In this document: piece by piece, positions 34,131-45,920 of the stretch | Numbering within the stretch: the first letter of the stretch is position 1 | Layout: the number at the start of each line of letters is the position of its first letter | Origin: Turnera subulata | Taxonomy: Eukaryota; Streptophyta; Magnoliopsida; Malpighiales; Passifloraceae | Assembly: GCA_028386065.3 (NCBI GenBank) | Contig: JAKUCV010001884.1 | Coordinates: 51,741-115,740 of the forward strand | Direction: 5' to 3' | DNA length: 64,000 nt | Notes under the pieces: model-generated | Told to the model about the DNA's origin: nothing | The model's input: only the letters and a program-made list of their open reading frames with translations | Databases searched by the model: none | Made by a program: the position numbers and the translations under genes

Positions 34131-35450
34131 CATCTGCCAGCTGATCCTCACTCCCAATGAACTGGACATGAATGCGCCCTTGGGTAACTTGCTCCCTCAC
34201 AAAATGGAAATCAATTTCAACATGTTTTGTTCTTGCTTTGATCACAGGATTATGACTCATAAAAGTTGCCCCTAAGTTGTCGCACCACAAGATTGGCTTC
34301 TGTACTGGAACTCCAAGCTCAGTGAGCAAGTTCTTTATCCACATGAATTCGGCTGTGCCATCTACCATGGCCTCATACTCGGCCTCGGTTGAGGACCGAG
34401 CTATTGTCTGCTGCTTGCGGGAAGCCCAAGCCACAAGATTTGCTCCAAAGAACACCATAAACCCTCCTGTGGATTTCCTGCCATCAGGGCTTCCTGCCCA
34501 ATCAGCTTCCGTGTATACTTGTATATCTTTGTTTGTTGATCGATGAAGGTGCAAGCCATGCTGAATTATTGCCTTTAAATAGCGTAGAATCCGTTTTACT
34601 GCAATAAGATGTGTTTGCGTTGGTGCAGACATAAATTGACTGACCTTGCTGACCGCAAATGCGACATCCGACCGAGTAAGTGCTAAATATTGAAGAGAGC
34701 CCACTAATTGGCGGTACTTGGTGGGATCCGGGAGGGGCTCACTTTCATGTGGACGCAAGGCATCGGAGGTTGAAGCCAGTGTGAGGACAGGTTTGTATGA
34801 CTCCATCCCTGCTTTTGTCAAGAGATCGCGGATGTACTTTTGTTGAGTAAGTAACAAGCCGTTTGGTGTAGGGCATACCTCAATGCCCAGAAAATAAGCA
34901 GGTCTTCCCAGGTCACGTAAGGCAAAAGTATTTCCAAACTGAGTCATCAAATTTTGAACAAACTGCGTGTTACTGCCAGTAACAACGATGTCGTCCACAT
35001 AGATGAGAAAGTAAACCCGAACTCCAGACTAATTGTACATAAGGAGCGATGGGTCTGACCAAGACACCTGAAACACAAAATCAGCTAAAAAATCTCTGAG
35101 TCGGGAATACCACGCCCGTGGTGCCTGCTTCAACCCATATAAGAAGCGTTTTAATAAACAAATATGATTTGGTTTGGAGACATCGCTGAACCTAGGAGGT
35201 TGAATCATGAACACTTGTTCCTGCAATTTGCCATGTAAGAAAGCATTACGAATATCCAGTTGCTTCATCACCCAATTATGGGAGAGAGCCAAGGAAAGGA
35301 TTAGACGAATGGTTGTTGGTTTAACAACCGGACCGAATGTCTCTCCATAATCTATTCCAGCCCGTTGATGAAATCCTTTGGCAACTAACCGTGCCTTGTA
35401 GCGTTCAACACTCCCATCGGATTTTTTTTGATCCTATATGTCCACTAGCA
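34131..35450 (-). pseudogene. Element 3 RT and RNase H
   Basis: RT pieces: [19 protein letters not shown] (catalytic Asp), [19 protein letters not shown], then YVDDIVVTGS after a TAG at 35029-35031 (CAG to TAG type). The open frame 34998-34126 adds RDLLTKAGMESYKPV, YRQLVGSLQYLALTRSDVAFAV and the RNase H motifs [26 protein letters not shown] and [11 protein letters not shown] stop at 35445-35447 and an A8 run near 35421 break the link with the upstream part. Confidence 0.9.
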
Positions 35451-36903
35451 ACCAATAAGATTCATACCACGTTGATAAGGAACAAGATCCCAAGTTTGGT
35501 TTTGAACCAATGCATTCATCTCCTCCACCAAGGCTTGACGCCATGCTTTGTGTTTGTTGGCAATGGTATAACATGTTGGCTCTAATTCTGGTATTGGTGT
35601 GGTTATCTCGGCAGAGTTTCTTGTAGGTGAAAAACGATTTGGTGATTGTCTATGTTGTCGAAGAGTCATTGGATGTTTTCTAACTGGGGGTGGACTCGGG
35701 CAAGGGCTAGGTTCAGGAGATGTAGGTGGAGTATTGATAGGTGTTTGGAGTGGGATGGGAGTGTGTGAAATTGGTGGAGTAGAAGTAGGAGTAGTGGGCA
35801 TATCAGATTGTGGTGAGACAGATTTTCTGGGAGTAGAAGACTCGTGAGAGGCTGGAAGTGGATTTGGAACAGAATAAGATTGCTTACCTTGCTGCATCGA
35901 GGGAAAGAACACAGTGAGAGGCACCGAAGTCCAATTATAAGCAGTGTTTGTTTCCGTGGGGGAACGTTCCTGTTCAACAGAATAGGGAAAGATATGTTCT
36001 AAAAAATTGACATGGCGGGCAATATAGAAACGCCTAGATTTGATGTCATAGTACCGATACCCTAGATGATGAGGGCTATATCCTAGGAAGACACAAGAAG
36101 TGGAATGAAAATCTACCTTAAGTTTATTGTATGGTCACAAGAAGGGAAAACACAGACACCCAAATCCCTAAGGAATGTATAATCTGGCAATTGTCCAAAA
36201 AGTTGTTGAAAAGGGGAATTATGAGAAAGAATAGGTGTGGGCATGCGATTAATCAGATATACGGTTTTTTCGAAGGAAAAATACCAAAATTTCTTTGGAA
36301 TATTAGCAGTAGAAATTAAGGCTAAGCCCGTTTCGACAACATGTCGATGTCTGCGCTCTACTGCTCCTTGTTGTTTATGAGAATGGGGGCACATTAGGCG
36401 ATGTTGTATACCTAGATTGGTGAAGTATTTATTTAATTTCGATACTCACCACCCCAATCACTCTGGATGGCTTTGATTTTTGTTTCAAATTGACATTCAA
36501 TAGATTTTTGGAAGAGTGGAAAAATAGTAAACACATCAGATTTGTGATGAATGGAAAATAACAAAGATACTTGCTAAAATCGTCAAGAAAAGAACATAAT
36601 AGGAATGACCATCACAACTAGGAGTTTGAGAGGGTCCCCAGACATCTGTAAAAACTAACTCTAATGGGCGTTGAGCCCTCTTATTGGAAACTGAAAGATG
36701 CGACCTAGACAACTTGCCCAAAGGACAATGAACACTTGACCGTTGACTCGAAGAGGGAAGAACAGGAAGTCCCCGGCCGGCCAGAATCTGCCATTGAACT
36801 CGATCATGGTGCCCAATCGTCGATGCCAAACAAGAGGTTCCACACAAACAGCAAGGAAAGCTTCTAGCCTTTGTTTTATTGGAAGAAGAGGAAATTGATA
36901 CAA
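35445..36903 (-). pseudogene. Element 3 integrase and linker
   Basis: Pieces in several frames: pre-integrase WHRRLG and the zinc-finger region (36903-36661), ELVFTDVWGPSQTPSCDGHSYYV (36847-36536), the catalytic Glu region SHKQQGAVERRHRHVVETGL (36394-36113), then a Pro/Ser/Thr-rich linker (35924-35445) leading to QALVEEMNALVQNQTWDLV. Several frameshifts and stops are present; it is not functional. Confidence 0.82.
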
Positions 36904-37140
36904 GCCGTTAATGCTCGGTCCTGTGAGAATTGTGGTCTTGGTTACCTGGTCCTTAACACAGAAAAACGTTGGATGAAACTCAAAGAATACTCCATTATCT
37001 TGAGTAAATTTTTGAACACAAAGAAGGGACTTGGTACTTGTAGGGACATGTAAAATATTGGTTAAACAAAGAGATCTAGTGGGCGTAGATAAGAATTGAG
37101 AGCCAATACCAGTTATAGGGAGGTGCGCGCCATTGCAAAC

Positions 37141-38315
37141 CTACAAGGAATCACTACCAACATAATCATCATAATGATAAAAATGATTAAAATCTGGTGT
37201 TACAAGATGAGAGGCACCGGTGTCTGGAAACCAAGTGGAAGGTGTAGAATTATGTGGTGACATCGGAACAAAAGTCTGAGCAGTGTGGGCACTAGGTGAG
37301 GGCATGGGAGTACGTTGATAACATTGCCATGAACCACACCCAAAATAGCTGCAAAGTTGACAACGCAATCGCCCAGCATCAGAGTTCCAGTTGGAACGTG
37401 AGGAAGAAGACTGACCTCGACCAGAAAACTGTCCACGGCCTCCTCGGCCCCGACCCTGAAAACCACTGTGCCACGACCCGGAGTAGTATCTGCACGCTGG
37501 AAAGTATGAGCAGAAGGCAACAGGGATGACGCCCGAGAAGGATCGGCAGCCAGAGCAGCAGGAGGATCAATATTCAATGCTTTGACTAGGTCATCGTAGA
37601 TAAACTCGTGGCTCATAAGGAGGCTTTGCTATTCAAAGAACGTGACTGGCTCAACCCGAGTTTGGTGAGACGACACAAGGGGTTTATACTCCGTCTTAAG
37701 ACCCCTGTACACGTAGACAATAAAATCAGTAATTGAAAGGGGCTTACCAGAGGCGGCCATTTCATCTGCTAGCCGCTTTGCCCTGTTAAGAAATCAGAGA
37801 ACGGGCTCGTCGGACTTCTGCTCAAGGCGCTTGAGTGCCATATGAATGGCCATAACCCGGGTGTTATTGGGAAAGGCAAGGGATTCATCCAAAGCAAGCC
37901 ACGCATCGTGTGAGGTCTTTTTGTTAACAACAATAGAGAATACTTCAACTGTTGCAGAAGACATAATCGCACTAAGGATGAGACTGTCATGCTGTGTCCA
38001 ACAGAGATAGTTTGGATTTGTCTGTGGGAGGTCACCTTCATTAATAGGCAAAATAGTTTGAGCAGGACAGCGAAAAGAGCCATCTATATACCCCATGACT
38101 CCTTAACCAAATAAAAAGGACTCCATTTGTGCTCGCCAGAACACATAGTTGGTTTCCGTCAGCTTTATGGAAATATGATGGTGTACTTGAGACAAGGGGT
38201 GAGTGGAAGGATCAAGAGCTTTGGTTGGAACAACAACATCAATGGCTGAGAAGGAAGAGGAAGAACTGGGTGTTTTAGAGGTGATGGACTCAACAATTTT
38301 TGGATCGGTAGCCAT
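37141..38315 (-). pseudogene. Element 3 gag and protease
   Basis: Gag begins at the ATG at 38315 (MATDPKIVES). After a stop near 38103 it continues with GYIDGSFRCPA and SHDAWLALDESLAF (38096-37794), then MSHEFIYDDLVKALN (37616 on). The gag type ISIKLTETNYVFWRAQMESFL is that of RE1/Ale-like copia. Protease is seen as TWFPDTGASHLVTPD (37368-37141). At least three breaks interrupt it. Confidence 0.85.
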
Positions 38316-38337
38316 TGAAGGTTATGGCTCCACTACG

Positions 38338-38557
38338 ATATAGAAACACACAATTGGATGTTGTGAATCGAGTACATCAACTAATGCCCTCGGTATTGGT
38401 ATTATAGCAACTGTATTAGTGTTACACTTAAACTCCTAAACCATGGAGATAAGTTCTATCGTTACAACTGTAAAGTATATCAGTAAGTTACGTAGATAAC
38501 AAGCCTATCCTAATCTGTATAAGCCTATCATGACAGAATTCAGGATTATCACTAACA
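38338..38557 (-). repeat. Short 5' LTR of element 3 (approximate)
   Basis: On the minus strand it starts TGTTAGTGATAATCCTGAATTC at 38557. The inner edge is placed near 38338 because a degenerate PBS-like word (minus TCGTAGTGGAGCC) follows at about 38324-38337. An LTR of about 220 bp is normal for Ale-type elements. The inner border is uncertain because the expected terminal CA is not clear. Confidence 0.55.
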
Positions 38558-38695
38558 GCACAGAAGGCCAAAATAATAAATTTTTGTCCATCGCATATCA
38601 AAGAGCATAACAACGGCACGCTCAAATCCATTTCCCGAAATCAACCAAATGATATTGATTTTCCTTTTATGTTGTTTTTCAAGTTCTTCATAATA

Positions 38696-41095
38696 TCAAT
38701 TTTGCATAGGGTAAAGATGATGAGGCAGCCGAGGCTTAGCAAATGCAGTGACAGGCATAGCAGGGGTGAGAAGCCCATCTACAGCCTCAGAGAGATCAAT
38801 GCCATTGGGTGGCGCGGTCCAATCGAAGCACTGAACCAATCTGGCCAACAACATTACAGTCGTGTAAGTCCCAAGCATACCGGCAATGCACCCACGGCGG
38901 CCGGTGCTGAAAGAGATGAACCTAAGGTCATTCTCCATTAGTGAAACATCTCCATTGTTCATGTGACGCTCAGGATCGAATTTGAGAGGGTTAACCCACA
39001 CCTTAGGGTTCCTTCCTAAACCGTATCGACTTAGGAGCGCATGACTTCCTTTGGGGATGTAGTAGCGAGCAACTGTGGTATCCTCTATAGACATGTGAGG
39101 GACGTTGAATGGAGATAAGGGATGGAGCCTATAAGCTTCTCTAGCACAAGCTTTAATATAGTTGAGTTTTCCAATGTCAGATTCTTGGACCAGTCTTTCC
39201 TTACCAACCACCCTGTCCATTTCCTCTTGGGCCTTTTTCATCAGTTCCGGTTGATTTATCATCTCCCCCATTGCCCATTCCACCGAGTTGGATGGGCTGT
39301 CCACAGATCCAATCATAAGTTCCTGCATCCATCGGTTCCATCATACATCATGTTTATAGTTCGACCAAACAAGGTGGGAAGGGTCTTTTCTTATTTATCT
39401 ACTGTCAATAAGAAAGGATTTCCTATTTATATATATTTTTGTAATTCACAATTGTTTCTTTAAGCTAGGTAGGTCTGTTAGTTCCTTACTGACATACCTC
39501 TAGTCCATCTTTTGTAATGTTTGTTTATTTCTAAAAAAAAAAATCTCATTTAGTGTAAGAAGAAAACGCAAAGTGATTCTTGTAGGATGTATATTTTTTC
39601 CTTTTTACTCCATACATACATGTGGGATATGGAAAGGCAAGGTAGATGAATGCATGGGAAGCAAGAGATTGGTAAGATGCTACGTACACCAAAAACTTGG
39701 ATAGGCCAAGCTTCAGCTAAGTACTGTTAATGGAGAAGGAAAAGAAGGCTAAAAAAGTGACATCTCTGTAGAGGCAATTTAAAAATTTTGTTGTAGTCCA
39801 TAGCCATATGCCTTCAGTATGGTTGAATCGGCCGATTCCTAATGTATAATATTTTGATTCTTGCTTAGAAATTGGGGTTAATCTGTGTACAAGAGATTTT
39901 CAGGTGAAAACATGCATTATTCCATTGTCTTGAAGGGATAGTTGTGTTGCTCGATAGGAATTTGTTTTGGATGCTTATAGAGTGGTGGCTTCAATATCCT
40001 TGGATTGGGTATGATTCAAAAGATCATGGGTTCCATCGCTGCAGGTGATTTGGCGATTGTGGTAGGTTCTAAGCAACATAAAAAATAAAGTAAAAGCGAA
40101 ACTTACAGCGAGTTGATATCTGATCTCATCATAGTGAGGAAGGGGTGGCCGCTGGGATTCTTTAGAGTAATGAAGACATCAAGGATGTCGTCCACGACCT
40201 TTCTTTGGCCGGACCTCCATTGCCTCATCCTTTCATGTATTACAGGATCATGATACTTCCTTATCACGCTGTTTGCATGCCTCACCAACTTCAACTGGCC
40301 GTCGAGATCAAGCCCAGCCAAGGACGGAGGGCGGTAGTCGGATATGCAGAAGGCAAAGAGGTGTTTGATAAAGATGAAGATTGCCTCCACATGCTCCACC
40401 TCTTCAGTGCCAGGCCCTCCATCGGGCATTCCCTTCCCGAAGTTCCTCCTCCCAAGGAACATCCTCCTGGACACGTTAGCGGAATAGTGCCGGGTCACAA
40501 GTCTCAAATTCACACCCTTGTTAGCCATGTACTGATTCAGCACGTAGAACACAAGGTTGTCCCCTTCCTTTGCTCTTTTATCATGTAGCCACTTGATTCT
40601 CGCCGGAGATACCACCTCAGATATTAGCATCTTCCTCATCTTCTTCCACTGGTCGTTGTTTGGAGAAAAAATTGGCGTTAGGTATCCTCCACTGGTCTCT
40701 TGGGTCCCCAGAGTGAGTGGCCTAGCGGAGAAGATTGCATCTTTCTTCTTGTATATTTCCCTGGCTATTTCGGGGCAGAGCACTGGAATAATATGGGTAT
40801 TCCTCACCCGAATGCATGCAATATCGGTCTTCATTTCCTTCATGAACCGGTGAACCCACCGGAAACTGAGCTTGTAGAGGAGAACTTCAGGGAAATTACC
40901 TATAAGTGGCCATGAGGCAGGCCCAGGAGGGAGAGCACCTAAGTTTTTGTTGGTTTTTCTGTTGGTAACTCTTCTATAGAGATTTAAAACGCCAAGGATC
41001 GAGAGTATTGTTACAACTAGGCTTACTATGGTGGCTGACATTGAGGTTGATGAGGTGAAGGTATCAATAATAGTAGTAGCATTGCTTAGTTTCAT
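38696..41095 (-). CDS. CYP79: CYP79-family cytochrome P450, two exons, doubtful splice acceptor
   Basis: CYP79 enzymes are ER-bound P450s that convert amino acids to aldoximes, the entry step to cyanogenic glucosides, glucosinolates or volatile oximes; the substrate cannot be told here. Exon 1 (41095-40107) has a hydrophobic anchor (about residues 19-40), hinge [13 protein letters not shown] and [18 protein letters not shown]. Exon 2 (39329-38696) has an I-helix VDSPSN where the family usually has DNPSN, K-helix REAYR, FNVPH, FDPERH, and the heme loop FSTGRRGC with the ligand Cys. The C-terminus is PRLPHHLYP. Joined length would be 540 residues, the family norm. The donor is CT|GTAAGT. The only frame-keeping acceptor is TG at 39331-39330. 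The first AG, 7 nt further, gives an immediate TGA. It is either a recent pseudogene, a rare GT-TG intron or a base error. It is the sole host gene recognised in the window. Confidence 0.88.
39330..40106 (-). other. Intron of the CYP79-like gene
   Basis: 777-nt AT-rich intron (phase 2) at the single intron position usual for CYP79 genes. It begins GTAAGT. At the 3' end the minus strand reads ...GGAACCGATGGATGCAG. Frame is kept only if exon 2 begins at the G following CGATG, so the acceptor dinucleotide is TG. The GCAG site downstream would shift frame by one. Confidence 0.75.
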
Positions 41096-41195
41096 CGTGC
41101 CCTAAACAGGCCAATATTATTGCCTGTGAATGTGAACAATCTTAGAGAAGAACCAGCCTCCGGGATGTGGTCTGCATATCTACTGTTTGTTAGAG

Positions 41196-41205
41196 CTATA
41201 TATAG
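41196..41205 (-). promoter_or_regulatory. TATA box of the CYP79-like gene
   Basis: CTATATATAG lies about 100 bp upstream of the ATG at 41095 on the minus strand, a normal spacing for a plant TATA box with a short 5' UTR. Confidence 0.6.
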
Positions 41206-41869
41206 ACGCTTATTAATTAGTGTGGGGCTGGAGTTCACTACGTGTGAGTTGAACTTTTTTGGCCGAGGATTGCAAGATCTTTCGATCAATAACTTCTTAA
41301 AAGGAACAAAAAAAAAGTGATTTTGAAACCCACGATTCTTCACAATTTAAGTAATTATACTTTACAATAATTATTAGTCATAACTACTGGCTTATTATAT
41401 CAAAATTAATTTTTTTCATATATGATATAAGGGTAGTCATACTTGCTGATTTTTTGTCCACATGCATGGATAATATAATTTTTCATAGGGGGCACAAAAA
41501 TAAATGATATAGGAAGCCAGAAATTTTTCATAGGGGGCACAAAAATAAATATTATTCATATATCATTTATCAAACGGATTATGATAAAAATTAAAATATT
41601 TATAACTTTAATTAAAATAATAGAAATATAATTTTTTAAAAAAATAATTAATAAAAACAATAATTACAATTTAATATTTAGCTAATTATTTACATCAATA
41701 TAATAATTTTTATGTATTTAATTTATGAATTATAAAATAAATAATTATTTTATTATTATTATAAAAAATACTAATATTAATTCTTTTACAGCTGGGGCAA
41801 ATTAAATTATTAGATTTAAAAATTTTGAAACCAATATATATCTAGCACTAAAATTTAGTTTAGAAGTAA
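41206..41869. other. AT-rich intergenic DNA upstream of the CYP79-like gene
   Basis: No gene is seen. The word tttttcatagggggcacaaaaataaat occurs twice (about 41478 and 41524). The A/T content rises to nearly pure A+T at 41570-41870. It ends where the LINE begins. Confidence 0.6.
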
Positions 41870-43594
41870 TGCAATCTCCCTTGGGCGGGTGCAACCTGTG
41901 TCTGTTCACAACATTGATGTGTCTATATTACAGTATGCTGATGACACAATTTTATTTTCTCTTGCTGACCCCCAATCCCTGCTTAACTTGAAGAGATGCT
42001 TGAGAATTTTTGAGGCCTTGTCAGGTTTATCCATCAACTTCCACAAGAGCAGTGTTATTTTTCAGTATCTTGGTTTCCCTCTTGGTGCAAATATGAAGAG
42101 AACGGCAGCTTGGAAACCTGTATTGGACAAATTCAGCAGAAAACTTAAAGCTTGGAGAGGTAAATTCCTTTCTTTGGGGGGGAGGGTTACTTTGATAAAA
42201 GCAGTTCTATCTGGACTCCCTCTATACTACATGTCTCTATTTCAACTCCCTAAAGCTGAGCATTGTCAAACCCAAGGATCTAGGAGGGATGGGTATTATG
42301 GACATGACGGTTATGAACCAATCCTTGATGTATAAATGGCTATGGTCGTTTACTGCCCCTGAAAAGCGAGCCTGGAAGGATCTTGTGAGTAATAAGTGCC
42401 TTGATCAGGGTACTACTCTAGCGCCAAAATTTTGCCTTGATAAGGCGTCACCTACATGGCGCAACATTGTGTTAACAGGAAGCCCTTACAGTCAGTCTAC
42501 GATACCCCTGTGTGAAGGGTCCTACATCTCCGTGGGTAATGGCGAACGAGTTTCTTTCTGGCTTGATGATTGGACGGGAGAAGGCTCTTTTGCCTCTATG
42601 TTCCCAAGGCTCTTCTCAATTTCCTGCTGCCAAAATTCCAACGTACTACAATGTATTGAGATATTAAATGGGCAACCTAGATGGAGATCGTCTTGGTGTA
42701 GGTCTTTGAGGGATTGGGAAAAGGAATGGGTTGCAAAGATGGATGACTTGATTCTCAAAGTTAATGTATCTCCCTCTAGGGAGGATTGTCGAATATGGAG
42801 AGAGGATAAGGCTGGCGCCTACACAGTCAAAGCTGGTAGAGAATTCATATATAAGCAGTTGGGGTTTAGAAGACAGAAGCCTTTCATATGGTTTTCGCTT
42901 GTGCCCCACAAAGTGGAGTGTTGGCTTTGGCTCGCAATCAATAATGGTATCCCAACCAAAGATAACCTGCGTTGCAGAGGCATTATTCCACTTGCAGACT
43001 CCCTATGCAACATGTGTGATGTTCACCTAGAATCAAGGGACCATCTCCTACTCCTCTGCCCTGTTTCTTGGAAAGTCTGGGGGAAAATATGCAATTGGTG
43101 GGGTATCTATTGGTGCACCCCTGCCACTCTAGAGGACTTCCTAGTCCAATGGACATACTTGATACCACATAAAAGTCGTTCCTCCTGGTACATCATTGGT
43201 ATTGCTACCCTTAGATCTTTGTGGTTGGAGAGAAACCGAAGGATCTTTGATAAGTCATGTTCGCCAGTTGACATAATAGCGGATGTAGCCCTTGTTCATG
43301 CCACGCTATGGATCAGATCCCTTCAACCCGGGTTCCCATACAGTGCCAGCTACGTTCTGGCAAATGCAGAAGCACTGAAGGATTGCCAAGGTCATAAGAG
43401 AAATTTCAGCCTTCTTAACCCACCATAGCTTGCATGGCATTCGGTCCCTTCTGTAAAGAGGCAATGAGTTTATTTTCTTTGAGTGCTCCATGCACACAGT
43501 TTCGCTTGCTATGTGCATGATGCTGATACAGATACGTGTAACTCTCCTACCCCTTTAATCAATAAAGCAATCGTTTGCATCAAAAAAAAAAAAA
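41870..43594 (+). mobile_element. 5'-truncated LINE with poly(A) tail
   Basis: Non-LTR retrotransposon remnant that begins abruptly within reverse transcriptase just before the YADDTILF motif. It ends with AATAAA (43561-43566) and an A13 run (43582-43594). 5' truncation plus a 3' poly(A) is the usual result of target-primed insertion. No clear target duplication is found. Confidence 0.88.
41889..43428 (+). pseudogene. LINE reverse transcriptase end and zf-RVT region
   Basis: The first frame (41889-42335) has LQYADDTILFSLADP (catalytic Asp pair), FEALSGLSINFHKSS, YLGFPLGANMKR and GGRVTLIKAVLSGLPLYYMSLF. The second frame (42289-43428) starts GIMDMTVMNQSLMYKWLW and carries the zf-RVT region VECWLWLAINNGIPTKDNL ... 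CNMCDVHLESRDHLLLLCP. By comparison with plant L1-type elements, one segment is missing between NFHKSSVI and QYLGFPLGA, and another between LPKAE and the following VKPKDLGGMGI, where the frame changes (about 42262). Confidence 0.88.
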
Positions 43595-45060
43595 GTAAAA
43601 CAAATAATACAATTAAAATATTTAATTTTAATTTGTAGGACTGATATGAAAAATTTAAAGGGTCAGGGTGGCTGCTACAATTTCAAAAGGCTTATATGAA
43701 AAATTTGAAAAGTCAGGGATGGTGGTGGCCCTTCCGATTTGGGTCATGAATTTGATCTTAAAACTAATAACGTTGGCTTTTGAAATGATTTTCCTCCATG
43801 CTATATGTGCACGTTCTACATGAGGAGGAGGCTAAACTAATAGTGGGACTGAGTTTATGGTTTTAATAATAGAACATTCTCTGGTGACTTTGTTTTGGAA
43901 TTCTTTTAATATAATCGCACCATTCACGGAACAGTTCAATTTTTTCCACTTTTTTTTTCCTTCCTAGGTTATTTTTGATGGGCATAAAACGGGTGTCCTT
44001 TTCTGTATAATGTTTTTAAAAAAAATACTCAAAATGACCAATTGCAGTATTATGGATTGAAATGCTTAGATTTTAAAAAAAAAAAAATAATAAATGACAA
44101 AACTGATACGCACTTAAGAGTGGAACCATTGCCACTAAATTAATTAACTAGAAAACTTATATTTTATTTCACCCTAAAACCCATTAATTATATTTTAAAT
44201 TAACTTTTGTATTTAAATTTTTTTAAAGAAGGTTTCGTTCCTATATATGAGAATATCTGGATTAAAATGAAAAGTTACTCAAATGAATAATTACCATTAC
44301 AAAATTTAAACATTACATTTTCATTGAATTTATTTTCTTCTAATAAAATTTGTTATATTATAAGGACAAGTACAAGGTCAAAAAAAAAATGAATAATAAA
44401 GACCAAATATATTGTCTAAAAAAATGGCAATTTTTTTTGTTTCGCATTAATGTTTTAAAGTAATTTATGACTTCCATAAAAGTATGCTAATTAAACATAT
44501 TTTCTTTGTCAAAACCTATATTTTCTCTTCCTCAGAATCTCTCTCAAAAATTTTTTGATGTGAATTTATATTCAATTTTTAGGCATTGCAAATAAGTAAA
44601 AAATGTATGAAAATTTTTGTTCCCCACGGTAATTCTAAGTGTTATAATATAAATGAAACTATTGATGTCAAATAACTTATTGTATTCATATTTTTTTTTA
44701 TACAATTAATTTGGATTAGGAGCTACTGGCGGCGGGGGTTTGTGAAGTTGGTGCCCGGGCCGTACAGTGGTTGAAGAGGCTCTTTGCGACGGCTCAAAGG
44801 AAACACCGGTGGTGAATCGGTAGAGACGGGGAATTGAGTTTTGGTAGAATTAGGAAATTTTCTTAACTTAGGGGGTTTTTGTTCTGATAGAGAGGGGGAA
44901 TTGAGTTTTGGTAGACTAGGGATTTTAAGTTTTGGGTTTTGATTTTCATGACTTAGAATTGTTTTTGGGCAGTGAGGGAAATTTTTCTCGGTTTATCAAT
45001 TGAAAATTTTCCCACCCGATGCTTTTGAGAGAGGGAAACAATTTGTGGGGTTTGATTTGG
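43595..45060. other. AT-rich intergenic DNA
   Basis: No gene is seen. Two similar segments 'atatgaaaaattt(a/g)aa(a/g)(g/a)gtcaggg' lie at about 43646 and 43691. From about 44715 the composition becomes GC-richer (ggcggcgggggtttgtgaag), continuing into the CACTA-like end at 45061. Confidence 0.5.
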
Positions 45061-45252
45061 CACTCTGCAAATTGAAGGGGTTTTTTTGTTCCAACATTAA
45101 AAACAGGTTAAGACGGTTGAACCTCCGTAAAATCAATAATAACCCCCGCAGTATAAATCAATTTGTGGGGATTACGTGAGGCGCCGCAATTTGATAACAA
45201 TAGCAGGGGGTTTTCGCGACCTCCGCAAAATAGAGCTTTTTTTGTTGTGATC
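45061..45252 (-). mobile_element. CACTA-like transposon terminal region (remnant)
   Basis: Read on the minus strand from 45252 the sequence is CACAACAAAAAAAGCTCTATTTTGCGGAGGTCGCG. It resembles a mutated CACTACAACAAAA terminus followed by subterminal 'gcgg(a/c)ggt' repeats that recur to about 45110. No transposase is seen, so this is an end only. The identification is by pattern. Confidence 0.45.
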
Positions 45253-45920
45253 CAACCTAGTTTTACTATATAAGGGCCCACATCTTTATCTTTTTCAATA
45301 ACAGGTAACGTCGATTAACTCTCCATGTCAATACAAAGCGCTCTGTTTCATAGAGCTACTGACTTATGCATCGTAGTCCCAAGCCCATGTGTATTCGTTT
45401 TGCAGGTGACACGCGGAATAAATAATAAAAAAGTTACATTGCTTTTGAAATATTATACTAATTAAAAAATTTATATTCAACTCATAATAGTTAATTACTT
45501 ATTTATTTTTATGCTAAAATATTATTTGTTATTGACATAAATAAAATGTTCTAATTTTTACAAGAACTTAGTTTCCAGTTTCATTTAACCATTTTGGAAA
45601 GTAATATTTTTGTGCATATAAAAATTAAAATTTTTTAATATTTAAAATTTGAATTTCAATCATATAATTGTTTTCATAAGAATTATTTGTGAAAACTATA
45701 TATATATTTTTACTTTATATGATTGATATTTCTTCTAATAAGCAACAATTCTAATCATAGAAATTAATTTTTGCTTCTCTCTTTAATTTTATAATTTTAT
45801 GTAAATTGATAATGATGAGTGAAATTTAAAAAATATTCAAAAAATTATTTCTTGGTGCTTAAAATACTTCTTCCATCTAATATATTAAATTTAGTGAAAC
45901 TTTATAATTTTATGCAATAC
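45253..45920. other. AT-rich DNA without recognisable gene
   Basis: Low-complexity AT-rich sequence; no open frame with a known domain. Confidence 0.5.

Larger units (their letters stand above)
34131..38557 (-). mobile_element. RE1/Ale-like Ty1/copia element 3, 3' truncated
   Basis: Minus-strand element with gag, protease, integrase, RT and RNase H in copia order and a short 5' LTR. The 3' end is cut inside RNase H (after GSEDQLADV) by the TGTGAA element. Its 5' end lies about 140 bp beyond the stop codon of the CYP79-like gene. Confidence 0.88.

Noticed and set aside
39122..39463. Plus-strand frame crossing the CYP79 intron-exon border
   Set aside because: Shadow of exon 2 and intron; no domain.
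40205..40588. Plus-strand open frame of 127 codons
   Set aside because: Antisense shadow of CYP79 exon 1.
42522..42909. Minus-strand frames opposite the LINE
   Set aside because: Shadows of the zf-RVT coding frame on the plus strand.
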